Assembly (NCBI GenBank): GCA_016179685.1
Contig: JACPCR010000091.1
Location: 1-64,000, forward strand
DNA length: 64,000 nt
From: Planctomycetota bacterium
GTDB lineage: Bacteria; Planctomycetota; PUPC01; JACPCR01
Direction: 5' to 3'
The translations under genes were made by a program, and so were the position numbers. This document shows, in pieces, positions 51,177 to 59,954 of this stretch. The notes under the pieces are model-generated. The model worked only from the letters and a program-made list of their open reading frames with translations, made no database searches and was not told where the DNA came from. Position 1 is the first letter of the stretch; the number at the start of each line of letters is the position of its first letter.

Positions 51177-52882
51177 GTAGGCCTGGTGGACGACGAGGGA
51201 GTGCCACGAACCGCCGAGAGTGGAGGTCCAGAGAAGGGCGATGCCCTTCCCTGCACGGTGCTGGACGAGCAGGGGGTCCCGTTGACGGGCCGCTCGAACT
51301 CCTTGAGAAGCGGAAGGGTGAGGTCCGTCGGCTGGATATTGAGGAAGCGCTCATAATTGGGTTTCTCGAAGGGGTCGCGGAATGGGCGGTCCAGGGCGTA
51401 AGGAAGGATATCGTGAAAGGTCTCGTTGAAGGCCTCGGCTTCAACACGAGGTCCGAGGCCAGCGAGCAGGCTGCCGCCGCGGCGCAGGAAGCTGACCAGG
51501 CTTCGGCGGATCGGCTCGCCCAGGCGGTCGATCTCGCTGAACAGGAGCAGGTCTTGTCGCTCCAGCTCGGTCGAGGTGACCTGACTCCGGGGCAGGGATG
51601 ACCACGATACGGTATAGCCGATCTGGTAGGCCAGGTCGGATTCCGATCGCGAGGCCGGACCCGTCGACAAACCGTGCTGCCGCCGTATCCAGAGCGTCCC
51701 TTCGTCAAACTGCTGTTCCTTGAGGGGCCCCTCCTTGATGACCCTTTCCGGGAGGCGGAGGGCCCGTTCAAGGAACTCGGTATCCGCTTCGAACGGATTC
51801 TCGGGTGCAGGTTCGTCCCGGCGGACGACGAGAACGCGGAGACGGTCCCGGACGTCCACGGAGCGTTCGAGGTGGTTATCCGGAGCGTAGGCGTCCTCGC
51901 CGAGCCTGGCCTCGATCCGGTGTGCGCTCCCCTCAGGGACGAAGGGAAACTCGAAGGTCTTGCGCTGGTTGGGGGAGAGGGCGCAAGGCATCTCCATGAA
52001 GGGTTTGCCATCGACGAGGAGCGACAGAAACCCCTCGGTGCTGGGCATTTCACTGTAGTTCATGACGGTGAGATGGAGGTGCGTCGGCTGGCCCCTGAGG
52101 AGGAGATCGGTGCCGAACGTGAGGGACTCGAGGGCGAGATTGCGGGCGCTGGCCTTGCCGAGGAAAAGGGCGGCGAACTGAACCTTCAGGCTGTTCAAGG
52201 CCTCGCCAAGAGGAGGGTAGCCTGCGAGCGACGGGAAGTCCTTGCGCGTCAGATCGGACAAGAGAATGAGCTGGCGGTTCGTGCTGGATAGGCCTGAGAA
52301 CAGTTCCTTGGCCTTGCGGAGACCCGCTTCGAGTTCGGCGCTGGCGGGTACGAGACCGAGGCCGGACTGGCATTCCTGCACTTTGCGCTCAGGAATGGGG
52401 CAGGAATATTCTCGGACCGGGAGGTCTGTGTCGTCCGGTTTTTCGGGGCAGAGGAGGACGAGGTGGAAAGTGTCGCCTGCCAGGGTGGACAGCATGAGGT
52501 CTCGCAGGACGGCGCGGGCCGCGTCGGCTCGGGTGACGGACTCGTGGAGCGCCGTCATGCTTTGGCTGTTGTCGAAAAGAACGATACGGTGGAGGGTGCC
52601 GGGACCATGGGGATAGGCCTGCGGGCCCGCACCACGCTCGTCGCGCCGGAGGAAGGGTCGGGCGAAACCGAGGACGAGCAGGGCGAGGAAGAGCGTGCGC
52701 AAGGCGAGGATGGCCATTTGCTTCCAGAAGTTCTGCCGGCTCTTTGACTGGAGGGTGAGCTTCAGAACGTAGGTCGCGCCCCAGTCCACGTCGTTCCGCC
52801 GGCGCCGGAACAGGAGGTAGAGGATGCCCGGGATGGAGGCCAGGGCGAGGGAAGGAAGGAAAGAGGGTAGAAGGTAAGACAC
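51152..52882 (-). CDS. BatA-like aerotolerance/VWA membrane protein, N-terminal part (frameshifted)
   Basis: The N-terminal domain has two membrane helices (about 5-24 and 57-74: LRTLFLALLVLGFARPFL) typical of the BatA N-terminal domain (PF07584). A von Willebrand A-like domain follows, with MIDAS VLFDNSQSM (D104, S106, S108). A beta-rich region and a glutamine-amidotransferase-like domain come next. After ...EFERPVNG (about 51281) the frame turns into nonsense (TPCSSSTVQGRASP), while the proper continuation lies in the other frame. A single base is missing near a GGGACCCCC run. The restored protein would be about 737 residues. The start is GTG. Confidence 0.83.
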   Translation of the reverse strand: MSYLLPSFLPSLALASIPGILYLLFRRRRNDVDWGATYVLKLTLQSKSRQNFWKQMAILALRTLFLALLVLGFARPFLRRDERGAGPQAYPHGPGTLHRIVLFDNSQSMTALHESVTRADAARAVLRDLMLSTLAGDTFHLVLLCPEKPDDTDLPVREYSCPIPERKVQECQSGLGLVPASAELEAGLRKAKELFSGLSSTNRQLILLSDLTRKDFPSLAGYPPLGEALNSLKVQFAALFLGKASARNLALESLTFGTDLLLRGQPTHLHLTVMNYSEMPSTEGFLSLLVDGKPFMEMPCALSPNQRKTFEFPFVPEGSAHRIEARLGEDAYAPDNHLERSVDVRDRLRVLVVRRDEPAPENPFEADTEFLERALRLPERVIKEGPLKEQQFDEGTLWIRRQHGLSTGPASRSESDLAYQIGYTVSWSSLPRSQVTSTELERQDLLLFSEIDRLGEPIRRSLVSFLRRGGSLLAGLGPRVEAEAFNETFHDILPYALDRPFRDPFEKPNYERFLNIQPTDLTLPLLKEFERPVNGTPCSSSTVQGRASPFSGPPLSAVRGTPSSSTRPTCPCSSAS

Positions 52883-53053
52883 GAGCGGAAGAAGGAAAAT
52901 AGAAGACAGAAGCCGGAGGAGAGAAATTGAAGATAGAGGATGGACGGCGAAAAGCAGAAGAAGTCGGAACGGCGAGCAGGATGAATGATTTCAAACGGCC
53001 CGGACATTTCATTTTCGGGTTCAGAAGTGCGAGAGAACCTCTGAACCGGAAAA

Positions 53054-53959
53054 TTAAAGCATCATGGACATCCGCCGTTGCAGATATTCGCCCAGAACGC
53101 GGTCGAACGGGTCCGAGACGGGCAGCAGGACGTGGTCCACTCCGTGCTGGAGGCATCCGACCTTCATGGCCTGCTGGTGGAGAAGGAACTGGCGGCGGTA
53201 CTCGTCGCGGATGAGGAGCGGATCGACGCCGATGACCTGGCTGTTCTCGAGGTCGCGGAATCGAGTGAAATCGATGTAATCGAGTTCCTTCTCCGCCTCG
53301 TCATAAACCTGGAAAGCGAGGACATCGTGGCCTCGCATGCGGAAACGGCCGAGGCTGCGGGCGATCTCCTCGGGCCTGTCCATGAAATCGGAGAAGACGG
53401 CGATCAGCCCGCGGCGGCTGATGCGGGCTTCCACGGTTGCCAGACATTCACGAAACACGGTCTCACCAGCGGGCTGTACGGTGACCAGGCGCTCGAAGAC
53501 ACGGCTGAGGTGTCGCTTGCTCGATGCGGGGCGGAGATGCTCCACCACGTTGTTGTTGAAGAGAAAGAGGCCGAAGTCGTCTTTTTGCACGTGCATCAGA
53601 TAGGCCAGCAGGCCGGTACAGCGCACGGCGAACTCATGCTTGTTCAACCCCTCGCCGGCGAACGCCATCGAGGCGGAGATGTCCAGGATCAGGTTCACCG
53701 GCGCATTCGTCTGCTCCTCGAATTCCCGGATGAACAGGCGGTCCGTCTTACCGAAGACGCGCCAGTCGAGGAACTTGAGGTTGTCGCCGTAGCTGTAGGG
53801 ACGGTGCTGCAGGAAGTCCGTGCTGAAGCCCTTGAAGGGGGAACGATTCTCGCCGGTGAGCGTGCCCTCGACTCGCCGGCGCGAGAAGAGCTCCAGGCGT
53901 TTGATTCGTTCGACCACGTCGCCTGTCAGAAGGGAAGCCACCGGATTGCCGTCAGTCAT
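53054..53959 (-). CDS. DUF58-family protein (MoxR partner)
   Basis: A 301-residue protein of the DUF58 family, regularly encoded next to MoxR ATPases. The signature RPYSYGDNLKFLDWRVFGKTDRLFIREFEE (split across about 53-82) and a VWA-like fold with an intact MIDAS LILDISASMAF (D93, S95, S97) are clear. There is no membrane helix; probably cytoplasmic or peripheral. It follows moxR by about 175 bp and precedes the BatA-like gene by about 170 bp. Confidence 0.93.
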   Translation of the reverse strand: MTDGNPVASLLTGDVVERIKRLELFSRRRVEGTLTGENRSPFKGFSTDFLQHRPYSYGDNLKFLDWRVFGKTDRLFIREFEEQTNAPVNLILDISASMAFAGEGLNKHEFAVRCTGLLAYLMHVQKDDFGLFLFNNNVVEHLRPASSKRHLSRVFERLVTVQPAGETVFRECLATVEARISRRGLIAVFSDFMDRPEEIARSLGRFRMRGHDVLAFQVYDEAEKELDYIDFTRFRDLENSQVIGVDPLLIRDEYRRQFLLHQQAMKVGCLQHGVDHVLLPVSDPFDRVLGEYLQRRMSMML

Positions 53960-54133
53960 AAGCGCCTATGGTCACCTGGGCTTTTCGCGGCGTCCTCATC
54001 CCCGGCCAGAATCGGATTCTTTCGAGAGAAACATGCCCCCGGCGCTCGACGAGCTCGCCGAGCGTCTCAATCACTGGTGCAGTCACGGCGGATCGGCTCA
54101 TGGGCTAATCCGGAAATCCTTTCGTCGAGCATG

Positions 54134-55165
54134 TCACCGCGGCCGAGATTTTACGTGTTCGAGGAGCTGGCGGATGATCTCGCCGGAATCGACGCCTTCG
54201 GCCTCCGCGGCGAAGTTGACAATGAGACGATGGCGGAGGACGGGGTAAGCGACGGCATCGACGTCCTCGACGGAGGCATGGGTATGGCCCTGGAGGAGGG
54301 CGCGGCCCTTGGCCCCCAATATAAGATACTGCGCTGCCCGCGGCCCCGCACCCCATTGGAGATACCGGCGGACAAACTCGGGAATCGCGGAGTCGCCCTC
54401 CTGGCCCCGGTCCGTGCGGCTCGCGCGAACCAGGTCGACCGCATATCGCGTCACGTGCTCCGCGATCAGCACCTCCCGGACGAGATGCTGCACCTGCAAG
54501 ATGTCGTCCCCGCTCATCTGGGGCTCGAGGGAGACCGCGCGGCGCGATGTGGTTCTGTTCATGACCTCGACTTCCTCGTCCACTTCGGGATAGCGGACGT
54601 GGAGGAAGAACATGAAACGATCCTGCTGCGCCTCGGGGAGAGGATATGTTCCCTCCTGCTCAATTGGATTCTGCGTGGCCAAGACGAAAAAAGGCTCCTT
54701 GAGGGGATAGGTGCTGCGTCCGACGGTGACGCGGTGCTCCTGCATCGCTTCGAGCAGCGCCGCCTGGGTCTTCGGCGGCGTCCGGTTGATCTCGTCGGCG
54801 AGGACCATGTTGGCGAAAAGGGGTCCCTGCAGAAAAACAAAACGGCGCGTCCCGTCCGCCTGCTCCTCCAGAATGTCGCTCCCCGTGATGTCGCTCGGCA
54901 TCAAGTCCGGTGTGAACTGGATACGCTTGAACGAGAGATGGAGGACCCGCGCCAGCGTGCTGACGAGCAGCGTCTTGGCAAGGCCCGGAACGCCCATCAT
55001 CAGCCCGTGTCCGCCGGCCAGGATGCACAACAGCACTTGCTCCACGATGTCCGTCTGGCCGACGATGACCTTTCCCACCTCCCGGCGCACCGCCGCGATC
55101 CTGCCGGTCAGCGCTTCAAATTGTTCCCGGTTCACCTGGCCCGGGGCCTCGGTCGCCTGGTTCAT
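54134..55165 (-). CDS. MoxR-family AAA+ ATPase
   Basis: A 343-residue AAA+ chaperone-like ATPase of the MoxR family (APE2220-like layout with DUF58/VWA partners). Walker A GVPGLAKT (58-65), Walker B VLADEINR (121-128), ATQNPIEQEGTYPLPEAQQDRFM (sensor region) and the AAA lid domain are all present. Such proteins act with VWA and membrane partners in envelope-related maturation. Start 55165 has AAGGAG seven bases upstream; the frame is open to 55198, inside the upstream hairpin. First gene of the minus-strand cluster. Confidence 0.95.
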   Translation of the reverse strand: MNQATEAPGQVNREQFEALTGRIAAVRREVGKVIVGQTDIVEQVLLCILAGGHGLMMGVPGLAKTLLVSTLARVLHLSFKRIQFTPDLMPSDITGSDILEEQADGTRRFVFLQGPLFANMVLADEINRTPPKTQAALLEAMQEHRVTVGRSTYPLKEPFFVLATQNPIEQEGTYPLPEAQQDRFMFFLHVRYPEVDEEVEVMNRTTSRRAVSLEPQMSGDDILQVQHLVREVLIAEHVTRYAVDLVRASRTDRGQEGDSAIPEFVRRYLQWGAGPRAAQYLILGAKGRALLQGHTHASVEDVDAVAYPVLRHRLIVNFAAEAEGVDSGEIIRQLLEHVKSRPR

Positions 55166-55180
55166 CCCTTTCTCCTTAAT

Positions 55181-55221
55181 GAAATCCTGCGGGCACAAGA
55201 GCCTCGTGCCCGCAGGATTTC
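55181..55221 (-). terminator. 16-bp hairpin between the exported protein and moxR
   Basis: GAAATCCTGCGGGCAC (55181-55196), 9-base loop, exact complement (55206-55221). Read on the minus strand, the first bases overlap the TGA stop (55220-55222) of the upstream gene; the other arm ends 16 bases before the moxR start. Variant of the GAAATCCGC repeat family. A TTAATG-type AT stretch follows, so termination is possible. Confidence 0.6.
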
Positions 55222-57196
55222 AGAGGGCGTGGCCAGCGTAACGAACAATGTTGGCCACCAGTTTCTGCCACTCGCTCCAGTCCCAGTACGGGGTCTTGCC
55301 GGGATTGTCCGCAGGGTCCCCGAAGGGAGCGCAGAGCACCGCCATCGTTCGCTGCTCCCCCTGGGACCGCTCGATGATAAAAGGCTTGTCCCCGACCTTC
55401 ATCAGCACCTGCGCCGGGATGCCCGGCTTGAGGTCCAAATCGTGATAATAGAAGGCGTAAGGCAGATTGGAAAGATCAACATCCCGGTAAATGGGGTGAT
55501 CCGCCGCGGGACTGTTGAGCTGGAGCGTGCCGCGGCGGATGCTCATGGACCTGGGTTGCACCGGGACAACATCATCGAACTCGTGCCTCGGGTCGCTCCA
55601 CTCCGTCGAGAAGGCCGAATCGCCTCCCGTGAGAACGAGTCCGCCGCCTCGCTTGAGGTAATTGGCCACAATGGATGAACCGACGCGTCGCGGGATGGTC
55701 GTGTCGCAGTTTGCGAAGAGCAGCACCCGGTAGTTGAACAGACGTTCGTAGTCATAAGGGAAATCGGTGATCCCGTTGGTGTTGACGATGAAACCGGGTG
55801 TGTAGCCGATATCGTCGCCAGCAAAGCGTGCCCCTTCGATGCCCCGTATCGCTTCCCTCAGTTTCAGATGCGAGCTGTGATTGCCCAGCAACGCAAAGAC
55901 GTTGAACTCCCTTCGGTTGACCTGCGCATTCTCCTTCGGAATCGGAATGAAGGGATTCTGCCGGGGCCGGTCGAGCCGCACCACCGGGTGTACCAGGTCC
56001 TGCCGGATATTGTCGCCGAACTTGTACTCGCCGACATGGAAGTATTGAAACTCCCTTTCAACCAGCCGGCCGTCCGGCAGTTCCACGTAAGCCTTCATCG
56101 AGAAAAGAAGGGGGTCGGCCGGCGGGTCCGGCATCGAGGCGATGGCTTCGGCCGGCTCGATGCCGAGGTTCTGCACCGTGACCGGGTCCAATTTGCGCTG
56201 CTCCGTCTTCTCCGTCAGGTGATTGAACTCGGCGCTTGTATTGAAGGTGATTTTGTTGACCTTCTCATAGGACGCCGTGACGAGGTACTGGAGGTCCAGG
56301 CTGCCCTTGGTCCGCTTGGGCCGCACCTCGATGATGAACCAAGGGTCCGCGTAGTCCACCTTGGAAAGCCCGATCACGGGCAGGATATAGATGCGGCTCT
56401 TCCATGGCCTGTCCTTGAGGATCAGAACGTTGTCGTAGACCCACTCCTCGGTGGTCGTGCCGCAGTTGTACATGAAGTTGAGGTAATCGTAGTCCATCAA
56501 GTAGACGATGCCCTCTTTCCGGTCCTTCGAGATTTTCGCGCTCCAGCCCTTGTTGTAGTCATAGATGTAGTTTTCCTCCCCCTTGCTGCGCACGCCTCTG
56601 GCCGACGGCCGATGCACCTGGTCGCCCAGGTCCGGCTCGATGAGGCAGGAGTTGTGACTCCACATCATGGGCATCTTGGCGCAGTCGCCTTCATCTCGAA
56701 GCTCCAGGTCGAAAAGGAAGTAGGGCGCCCCCGCTCGAAGCGTCACCTTGCGGACCAGTCGAATGTCCGTGAGAAGACGCGAATAGATGCCCGAGTCCTC
56801 GGCCTGGATGAATCCCTTGGACTTCGTATGGAAGACCACGGACACCTCTTCAGGCCCCTCGTTCACAATTTCGTAATCGTAGTATTTCCTGCGAAACTCG
56901 GAGTAGCGCCAATCCTGCTCCCAGAAGTTATCCTGGAGTAAACCTCCCCCTCCCATGATGAACTTGGGGTTGATCTCGTCGAGGATGTCGTTGCCCGACG
57001 GACGGAAGACGAACCGCATGACCATGGACTGGTAATCCGCCGATAGGTACATGCTGATCCACTCGGAATCGAGCAGGATCATCGGGTCGCCGTCCTGGTC
57101 CTCGATCTGCTCGATCCGCGCCCCTTCGCGGGACTGGGCCTGAAGGGGCAGGAAGCAGAGTTGGCTAAGAAAAGCGAAGGCTGCGAAGGACTTCAT
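55220..57196 (-). CDS. Exported protein with glutamine-amidotransferase-like domain
   Basis: A 658-residue secreted protein with a signal peptide (MKSFAAFAFLSQLCFLPLQA). The first two thirds (about 25-400) are beta-rich with several Trp/Tyr-rich strands, such as DNFWEQDWRYSEF, NYIYDYNKGWSAKI and YLMDYDYLNFMYNCG. Residues about 425-655 resemble the GATase1-like/DUF4159-type domain (FNVFALLGNHSSHLKLREAI, YRVLLFANCDTTIPRRVG, YLKRGGGLVLTGGDSAF). The family of the N-terminal part is not recognised; glycan-related work is a guess. It ends in a hairpin at its stop; co-oriented with the moxR cluster. Confidence 0.83.
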   Translation of the reverse strand: MKSFAAFAFLSQLCFLPLQAQSREGARIEQIEDQDGDPMILLDSEWISMYLSADYQSMVMRFVFRPSGNDILDEINPKFIMGGGGLLQDNFWEQDWRYSEFRRKYYDYEIVNEGPEEVSVVFHTKSKGFIQAEDSGIYSRLLTDIRLVRKVTLRAGAPYFLFDLELRDEGDCAKMPMMWSHNSCLIEPDLGDQVHRPSARGVRSKGEENYIYDYNKGWSAKISKDRKEGIVYLMDYDYLNFMYNCGTTTEEWVYDNVLILKDRPWKSRIYILPVIGLSKVDYADPWFIIEVRPKRTKGSLDLQYLVTASYEKVNKITFNTSAEFNHLTEKTEQRKLDPVTVQNLGIEPAEAIASMPDPPADPLLFSMKAYVELPDGRLVEREFQYFHVGEYKFGDNIRQDLVHPVVRLDRPRQNPFIPIPKENAQVNRREFNVFALLGNHSSHLKLREAIRGIEGARFAGDDIGYTPGFIVNTNGITDFPYDYERLFNYRVLLFANCDTTIPRRVGSSIVANYLKRGGGLVLTGGDSAFSTEWSDPRHEFDDVVPVQPRSMSIRRGTLQLNSPAADHPIYRDVDLSNLPYAFYYHDLDLKPGIPAQVLMKVGDKPFIIERSQGEQRTMAVLCAPFGDPADNPGKTPYWDWSEWQKLVANIVRYAGHAL

Positions 57197-57271
57197 GGAA
57201 TCGGTCCGGGCGTAGAAAAGTGTGGGAGTGTCGGGGTGTGGGAGTAACTACGGATGCCTCATGAGGGACGA

Positions 57272-57315
57272 GTAGACGAGCTCGCAAGTGCATCTGCACT
57301 TCCTTACACGTGTAC
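57272..57315 (-). repeat. Diverged hairpin of the AAGTGC/GCACTT family at a stop codon
   Basis: GTAGACG..AAGTGC (57272-57291), loop ATCT, GCACTT..GTAC (57296-57315). The arms match in about 14 of 20 positions. Read with the upstream gene it starts in the TAG stop (57315-57317). Related to the perfect hairpin at 33656-33695 by sequence and by position relative to the stop. Confidence 0.55.
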
Positions 57316-59954
57316 TAACGGCCGAACTCGACGACGATGACGCGATACAGGATGAGCGACGGCATCTGGAATTTAACTGTGCCGGCCTCGATCTGCGCCT
57401 CGAGTCGGACCGCGCCGGTCCGCGGCTCGGCCGTGAGCATCCAGACCTCGGCACGGGAGAATCCTTCAGGAAGCCGGACCTCGATGGGAAAAGGCTGCCG
57501 GATCGGCTCGGGCAGCTCGCTCGAGCGGTCGCCTTTGAAGAACCGTTCGATGGTCGGTGGGTTGACCAACGGGATCACGTAGCGGCGGCGTCCGTCCGCG
57601 AGGTCGCGCCAGACGGCCGTCTCATCGAACCACAACTCGGAAGGGCTATCGACGCGGATGCGGCCCGCGACGTCCTTGAGCCACAGGAGCTGGTTGTCCC
57701 AGAGGAATTCGGAGAAGCGGGTGAGGAAATGTGCGGTGCCAGAGTCGGAGCCTGGGGTCGGGGAGTACATGCCCGGGTATTGAGCGCCGGCCAAAGCGGT
57801 CAGCAGGTTATAGTAAATCACGCTGCTCTGGAAATGGGGTGAGCCGTCGCGCTGCGGCGAGAACGTGTGGAAAAATCCTCCGGCACGCCGGCAATAATCG
57901 CATTCCTGCCGGCAGGCCCAGAAGTAATCCTTGATGATGTTGCGAGGGTCCAAGAACAGATAGGCGCTCATCCACCCCTCGTCCATCAGGCTGCCGCCCT
58001 GTTCCGGACCGCCCTCGAACATGGCAATGAACGCCGGATCGCTCTCCAGCGGGGGCGGCGTCAAATTGCGCGAGTAGAGCTGATTGCAAAAGCCGTAAAG
58101 GTCGCCGTTGCTCCCCCACGTGAAGTTGGGATTCTCAGCCCGAAGAATTCCTCTCAGTTTGCGCAGCAACTCGGCCGACTTCTTCTTCCGGTCCACCGGG
58201 TCCGACGGGCCCGTCGCTTCACCCAGCGCATTGCTGCTCGCCAGAGCGAGCGGAAGGCCATCCCCTCGAAAGCCGTCATAAGACCCCGATCCGATCAGCT
58301 TCGGAAGGTCTTCATTCAGCCGCTTGAGGAGGTCTTCATAGTTGAAATTCAAAGGAGTTTCGATATGAAACAGGCCATCCTTGGGAGTGCCGGGTATCGG
58401 CTGGCCTTTTCGCCAGGCGTCAATGGCCGCTTGCTCCGCCCCCACCCACTGATCCTGCGCCTGGTCGGTCCAGGAGATTCGGCCCTGATACCACTCGGGA
58501 TGCTTCAAGTAATTCAGCTCGGCCCGATGACTATCCGCCAGAGGAGACAGGTACATGAACGTCGCAATGCCCAGGTAATGATTCATCTCCGTATTCGCTT
58601 TCAGCCAGCCAAATCGACTCATCGAATGCCCCATTCCTGAGATATAAGGCGGGTCCGGATCCTCCAGGAACGGCTGCACGGAGTCCGCTGGCGACATTCC
58701 AAAATACTCCCGGTAGTTCAGATAGGAGATCGAGGCGTGGTAGGGCTGGCCGTGGCCACTCGGCCCCCCGAAGTTCATCACCGCCCAGGGGTTCGGATGG
58801 ATCGAGAAAACTTCGTCCGCCTCGGTGATCGTTTTGCCGTCCTTCGAAAAGCTCGCGATCACGCGGTAGCCCCACATCGGCTGCGTCTTGGGAACGCCCC
58901 AATCGAATCGAACCAAGCGATAGTGGCCGCTCTCGAGGACGACGGTCTGGCTGGCCAAAGGCTCGACCGAATTCAGGCCGCGCTCGAGTCTCAGGCTCAG
59001 GTCGCCGGCCTGCGGCTTGCCCGTGCGGTTGTGCAGCCAAACGGTGAATCGCTGGCTTTCCCCGGGCCGCAGCCAGACCTTTTGGGGCTTGACCTGCCGG
59101 ACCGCGATGCCATCGGGCTCGTCCAGCTTCTCCACCTTGACCCAGTCCACGGTGACCCACTGGATGCTGTTCGAGATGCCGTCGAAGCCAAACTGACTGA
59201 AACCCTTCGGGCTGGTCTTTCCGAAGCCGAGGCCGACGGCGAGGCCAGACCCCGCCACCCAATCGGTTCGTTCCTTGTCGTCCTTCCAACCGTAGTGACG
59301 CCAGACGTTCTTGTTCAATTCCTTGTTGTACTGGGGAAACTCGTTCGGGTCCCGCTCATCCCATTCCTTCAAAAGCCTGACGTAATCTCGCAGTCCTTTC
59401 TCCGCGTTCGGATCGCCGCGGCCGTTATAGGACTCCGGCGTCTGGGGTCGGCCGGTAACCGTATCCGGCTCGATGATTTCCTCAAGGCACGAAAACTCCT
59501 GATAGGTGTCCTCGGCATCAAACTCGTAGCCGCGGATGGCGCGCTTGCCGAAAAGGATTGGCGTGCCGATGCAGTTCAGCATGCCCGTCAGCTTGAGGCG
59601 GACGGACACGCGGTAGACGCCCGCGGGCGCGACCGCTCGACTCAGCGCCGGGGTCTGAAGGATGCCGATGTCCTGGGTGCGGATGAGGCGCTTATCGACG
59701 CGGACCTGGAGAGCCTTGCCGGACTCGGTATCCCCATCCTCCACCACCTGGAAGAGTTTGCGTTCCTCCTTGGACTTCTCGACGGCCAGGACGCCCTTGG
59801 GCATGACCAGTTCATGGGCGACGTATTTCCAAGTCGTGGGCGGGTCTTCCGCCCTAGCGGTTGCCAGGCCGAGGACGACCGCGAGGATCGCCGCCCGGAC
59901 GATCAAGGTTCTGCGATGGTGTGAAGTCCGAACCAGAAACATGACCCGTATCAT
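57315..59954 (-). CDS. Large exported glycosidase-like protein
   Basis: An 879-residue protein with a signal peptide after a basic start (HHRRTLIVRAAILAVVLGLATARA). The N-terminal region (about 35-270) is beta-sandwich-like; an Ig-like segment lies at about 275-375. Residues about 380-760 look like a TIM barrel: NEDLPKLIGSGSYDGFRGDGLP has the spacing of a catalytic Asp strand in GH66-like dextranases, and FTWGSNGDLYGFCNQLY follows. The C-terminal beta-domain carries YVIPLVNPPTIERFF. GH66 relationship is suggested but not proven; a substrate cannot be named. Met5 (59942) is an alternative start. Confidence 0.8.
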   Translation of the reverse strand: MIRVMFLVRTSHHRRTLIVRAAILAVVLGLATARAEDPPTTWKYVAHELVMPKGVLAVEKSKEERKLFQVVEDGDTESGKALQVRVDKRLIRTQDIGILQTPALSRAVAPAGVYRVSVRLKLTGMLNCIGTPILFGKRAIRGYEFDAEDTYQEFSCLEEIIEPDTVTGRPQTPESYNGRGDPNAEKGLRDYVRLLKEWDERDPNEFPQYNKELNKNVWRHYGWKDDKERTDWVAGSGLAVGLGFGKTSPKGFSQFGFDGISNSIQWVTVDWVKVEKLDEPDGIAVRQVKPQKVWLRPGESQRFTVWLHNRTGKPQAGDLSLRLERGLNSVEPLASQTVVLESGHYRLVRFDWGVPKTQPMWGYRVIASFSKDGKTITEADEVFSIHPNPWAVMNFGGPSGHGQPYHASISYLNYREYFGMSPADSVQPFLEDPDPPYISGMGHSMSRFGWLKANTEMNHYLGIATFMYLSPLADSHRAELNYLKHPEWYQGRISWTDQAQDQWVGAEQAAIDAWRKGQPIPGTPKDGLFHIETPLNFNYEDLLKRLNEDLPKLIGSGSYDGFRGDGLPLALASSNALGEATGPSDPVDRKKKSAELLRKLRGILRAENPNFTWGSNGDLYGFCNQLYSRNLTPPPLESDPAFIAMFEGGPEQGGSLMDEGWMSAYLFLDPRNIIKDYFWACRQECDYCRRAGGFFHTFSPQRDGSPHFQSSVIYYNLLTALAGAQYPGMYSPTPGSDSGTAHFLTRFSEFLWDNQLLWLKDVAGRIRVDSPSELWFDETAVWRDLADGRRRYVIPLVNPPTIERFFKGDRSSELPEPIRQPFPIEVRLPEGFSRAEVWMLTAEPRTGAVRLEAQIEAGTVKFQMPSLILYRVIVVEFGR

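Noticed and set aside
51270-51290. Programmed -1 frameshift
   Set aside because: The GGGACCCCC run does not fit an X-XXY-YYZ slippery site in the zero frame, and no downstream stimulatory hairpin was noticed.
50670-52882. Two independent genes at 50670-51176 and 51152-52882
   Set aside because: The second frame continues the protein of the first when one base is restored, so they are parts of one gene.
53078-55678. 866-residue plus-strand frame
   Set aside because: Runs antisense to moxR and DUF58, both with full motifs; composition is that of a shadow frame.
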